Part shown: positions 5,287 to 5,321 of the stretch, piece by piece | Numbering within the stretch: position 1 is the first letter of the stretch | Layout of the letters: each line of letters begins with the position of its first letter | DNA from: JBOHHM01 sp050725495 | Lineage (GTDB): Bacteria > Pseudomonadota > Gammaproteobacteria > Burkholderiales > Burkholderiaceae_C | Direction: 5' to 3' | NCBI GenBank assembly: GCA_050725495.1 | Contig: JBOHHM010000322.1 | Coordinates: 1 to 5,321 of the forward strand | DNA length: 5,321 nt | Program-made: the position numbers and the translations under genes | Notes under the pieces: model-generated | The model's input: only the letters and a program-made list of their open reading frames with translations | What the model was told of the DNA's origin: nothing | The model's database searches: none

Positions 5287-5288
5287 CA

Positions 5289-5321
5289 TCAGGCCGCAGC
5301 CGGATTGCGCAGCCTGATGTG
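5289..5321 (-). CDS. aspS: Aspartyl-tRNA synthetase, C-terminal end only (partial)
   Basis: Ten codons, HIRLRNPAAA, and a TGA at 5291-5289 are visible. The ending resembles the C-terminus of betaproteobacterial aspartyl-tRNA synthetases as I recall them. The call is strengthened by position: aspS lies directly upstream of nudB in E. coli and in many proteobacteria. The enzyme charges tRNA(Asp). With so few residues the call rests mainly on gene order; the rest of the gene is beyond the window. The last codons also form inverted arms CATCAGGC (5287-5294) and GCCTGATG (5312-5319). Confidence 0.55.
   Translation of the reverse strand, partial: HIRLRNPAAA

Noticed and set aside
4775..5317. Plus-strand frame of 180 codons opposite nudB
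   Set aside because: Shadow of nudB with Arg/His/Gln-rich, low-information content.
1..5321. CRISPR array, transposon ends, tRNA or rRNA
   Set aside because: No regularly spaced direct repeats, transposase fragment or cloverleaf pattern was found on reading either strand.

Overview
The window is GC-rich and compact. Every gene I can support lies on the minus strand, so the story reads from high to low coordinates. Codon choice, the protein variants (FolE, ClsB, NudB, GYD) and the intergenic repeats (a GCTAT...ATAGC palindrome and a CCCCCTCGGGGGG stem-loop) look like a betaproteobacterium of the Burkholderiales, most likely Comamonadaceae (Polaromonas/Rhodoferax/Acidovorax-like). The family placement is inference from recollection of such genomes; no search was run.

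Layout on the minus strand: (1) 5321-5289, the last ten codons of what looks like aspS. (2) 5288-5228, a 61-nt gap with two stem-loops, the second ending three bases before the next start codon. (3) nudB (5227-4763), a ybhP-like EEP-family phosphodiesterase gene (4766-4026) and clsB (4024-2804). These three overlap by 4 nt or are 1 nt apart and form one translational block. (4) 2803-2622, a 182-nt spacer packed with inverted repeats: a compound stem-loop directly after the clsB stop, a terminator-like repeat, a 17-bp palindrome and a nested repeat before folE. (5) folE (2621-1896) and a short BLUF blue-light photoreceptor (1891-1469), 4 nt apart. (6) 1468-1332, a 137-nt gap with a perfect 10-bp stem-loop. 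(7) A DUF429 predicted RNase H-like protein (1331-516). (8) 515-290, a leader region with a good sigma70-type promoter overlapped by an inverted repeat. (9) A GYD-domain gene (289-53) interrupted by an in-frame amber codon, with the expected rest of the family sequence continuing in frame to the window edge.

Functionally, FolE makes dihydroneopterin triphosphate from GTP and NudB removes pyrophosphate from it, so two successive folate-pathway steps lie about 2 kb apart, separated by a lipid-related pair (ybhP-clsB, also paired in E. coli). The most interesting points are the folE-BLUF pair, which puts a photoreceptor with all key photochemical residues next to the first pterin-making enzyme, and the amber-interrupted GYD gene. 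I did not see a clearly new defence, mobile or multi-gene system here; most of the window is housekeeping. No rRNA, tRNA, CRISPR array or insertion sequence was seen.
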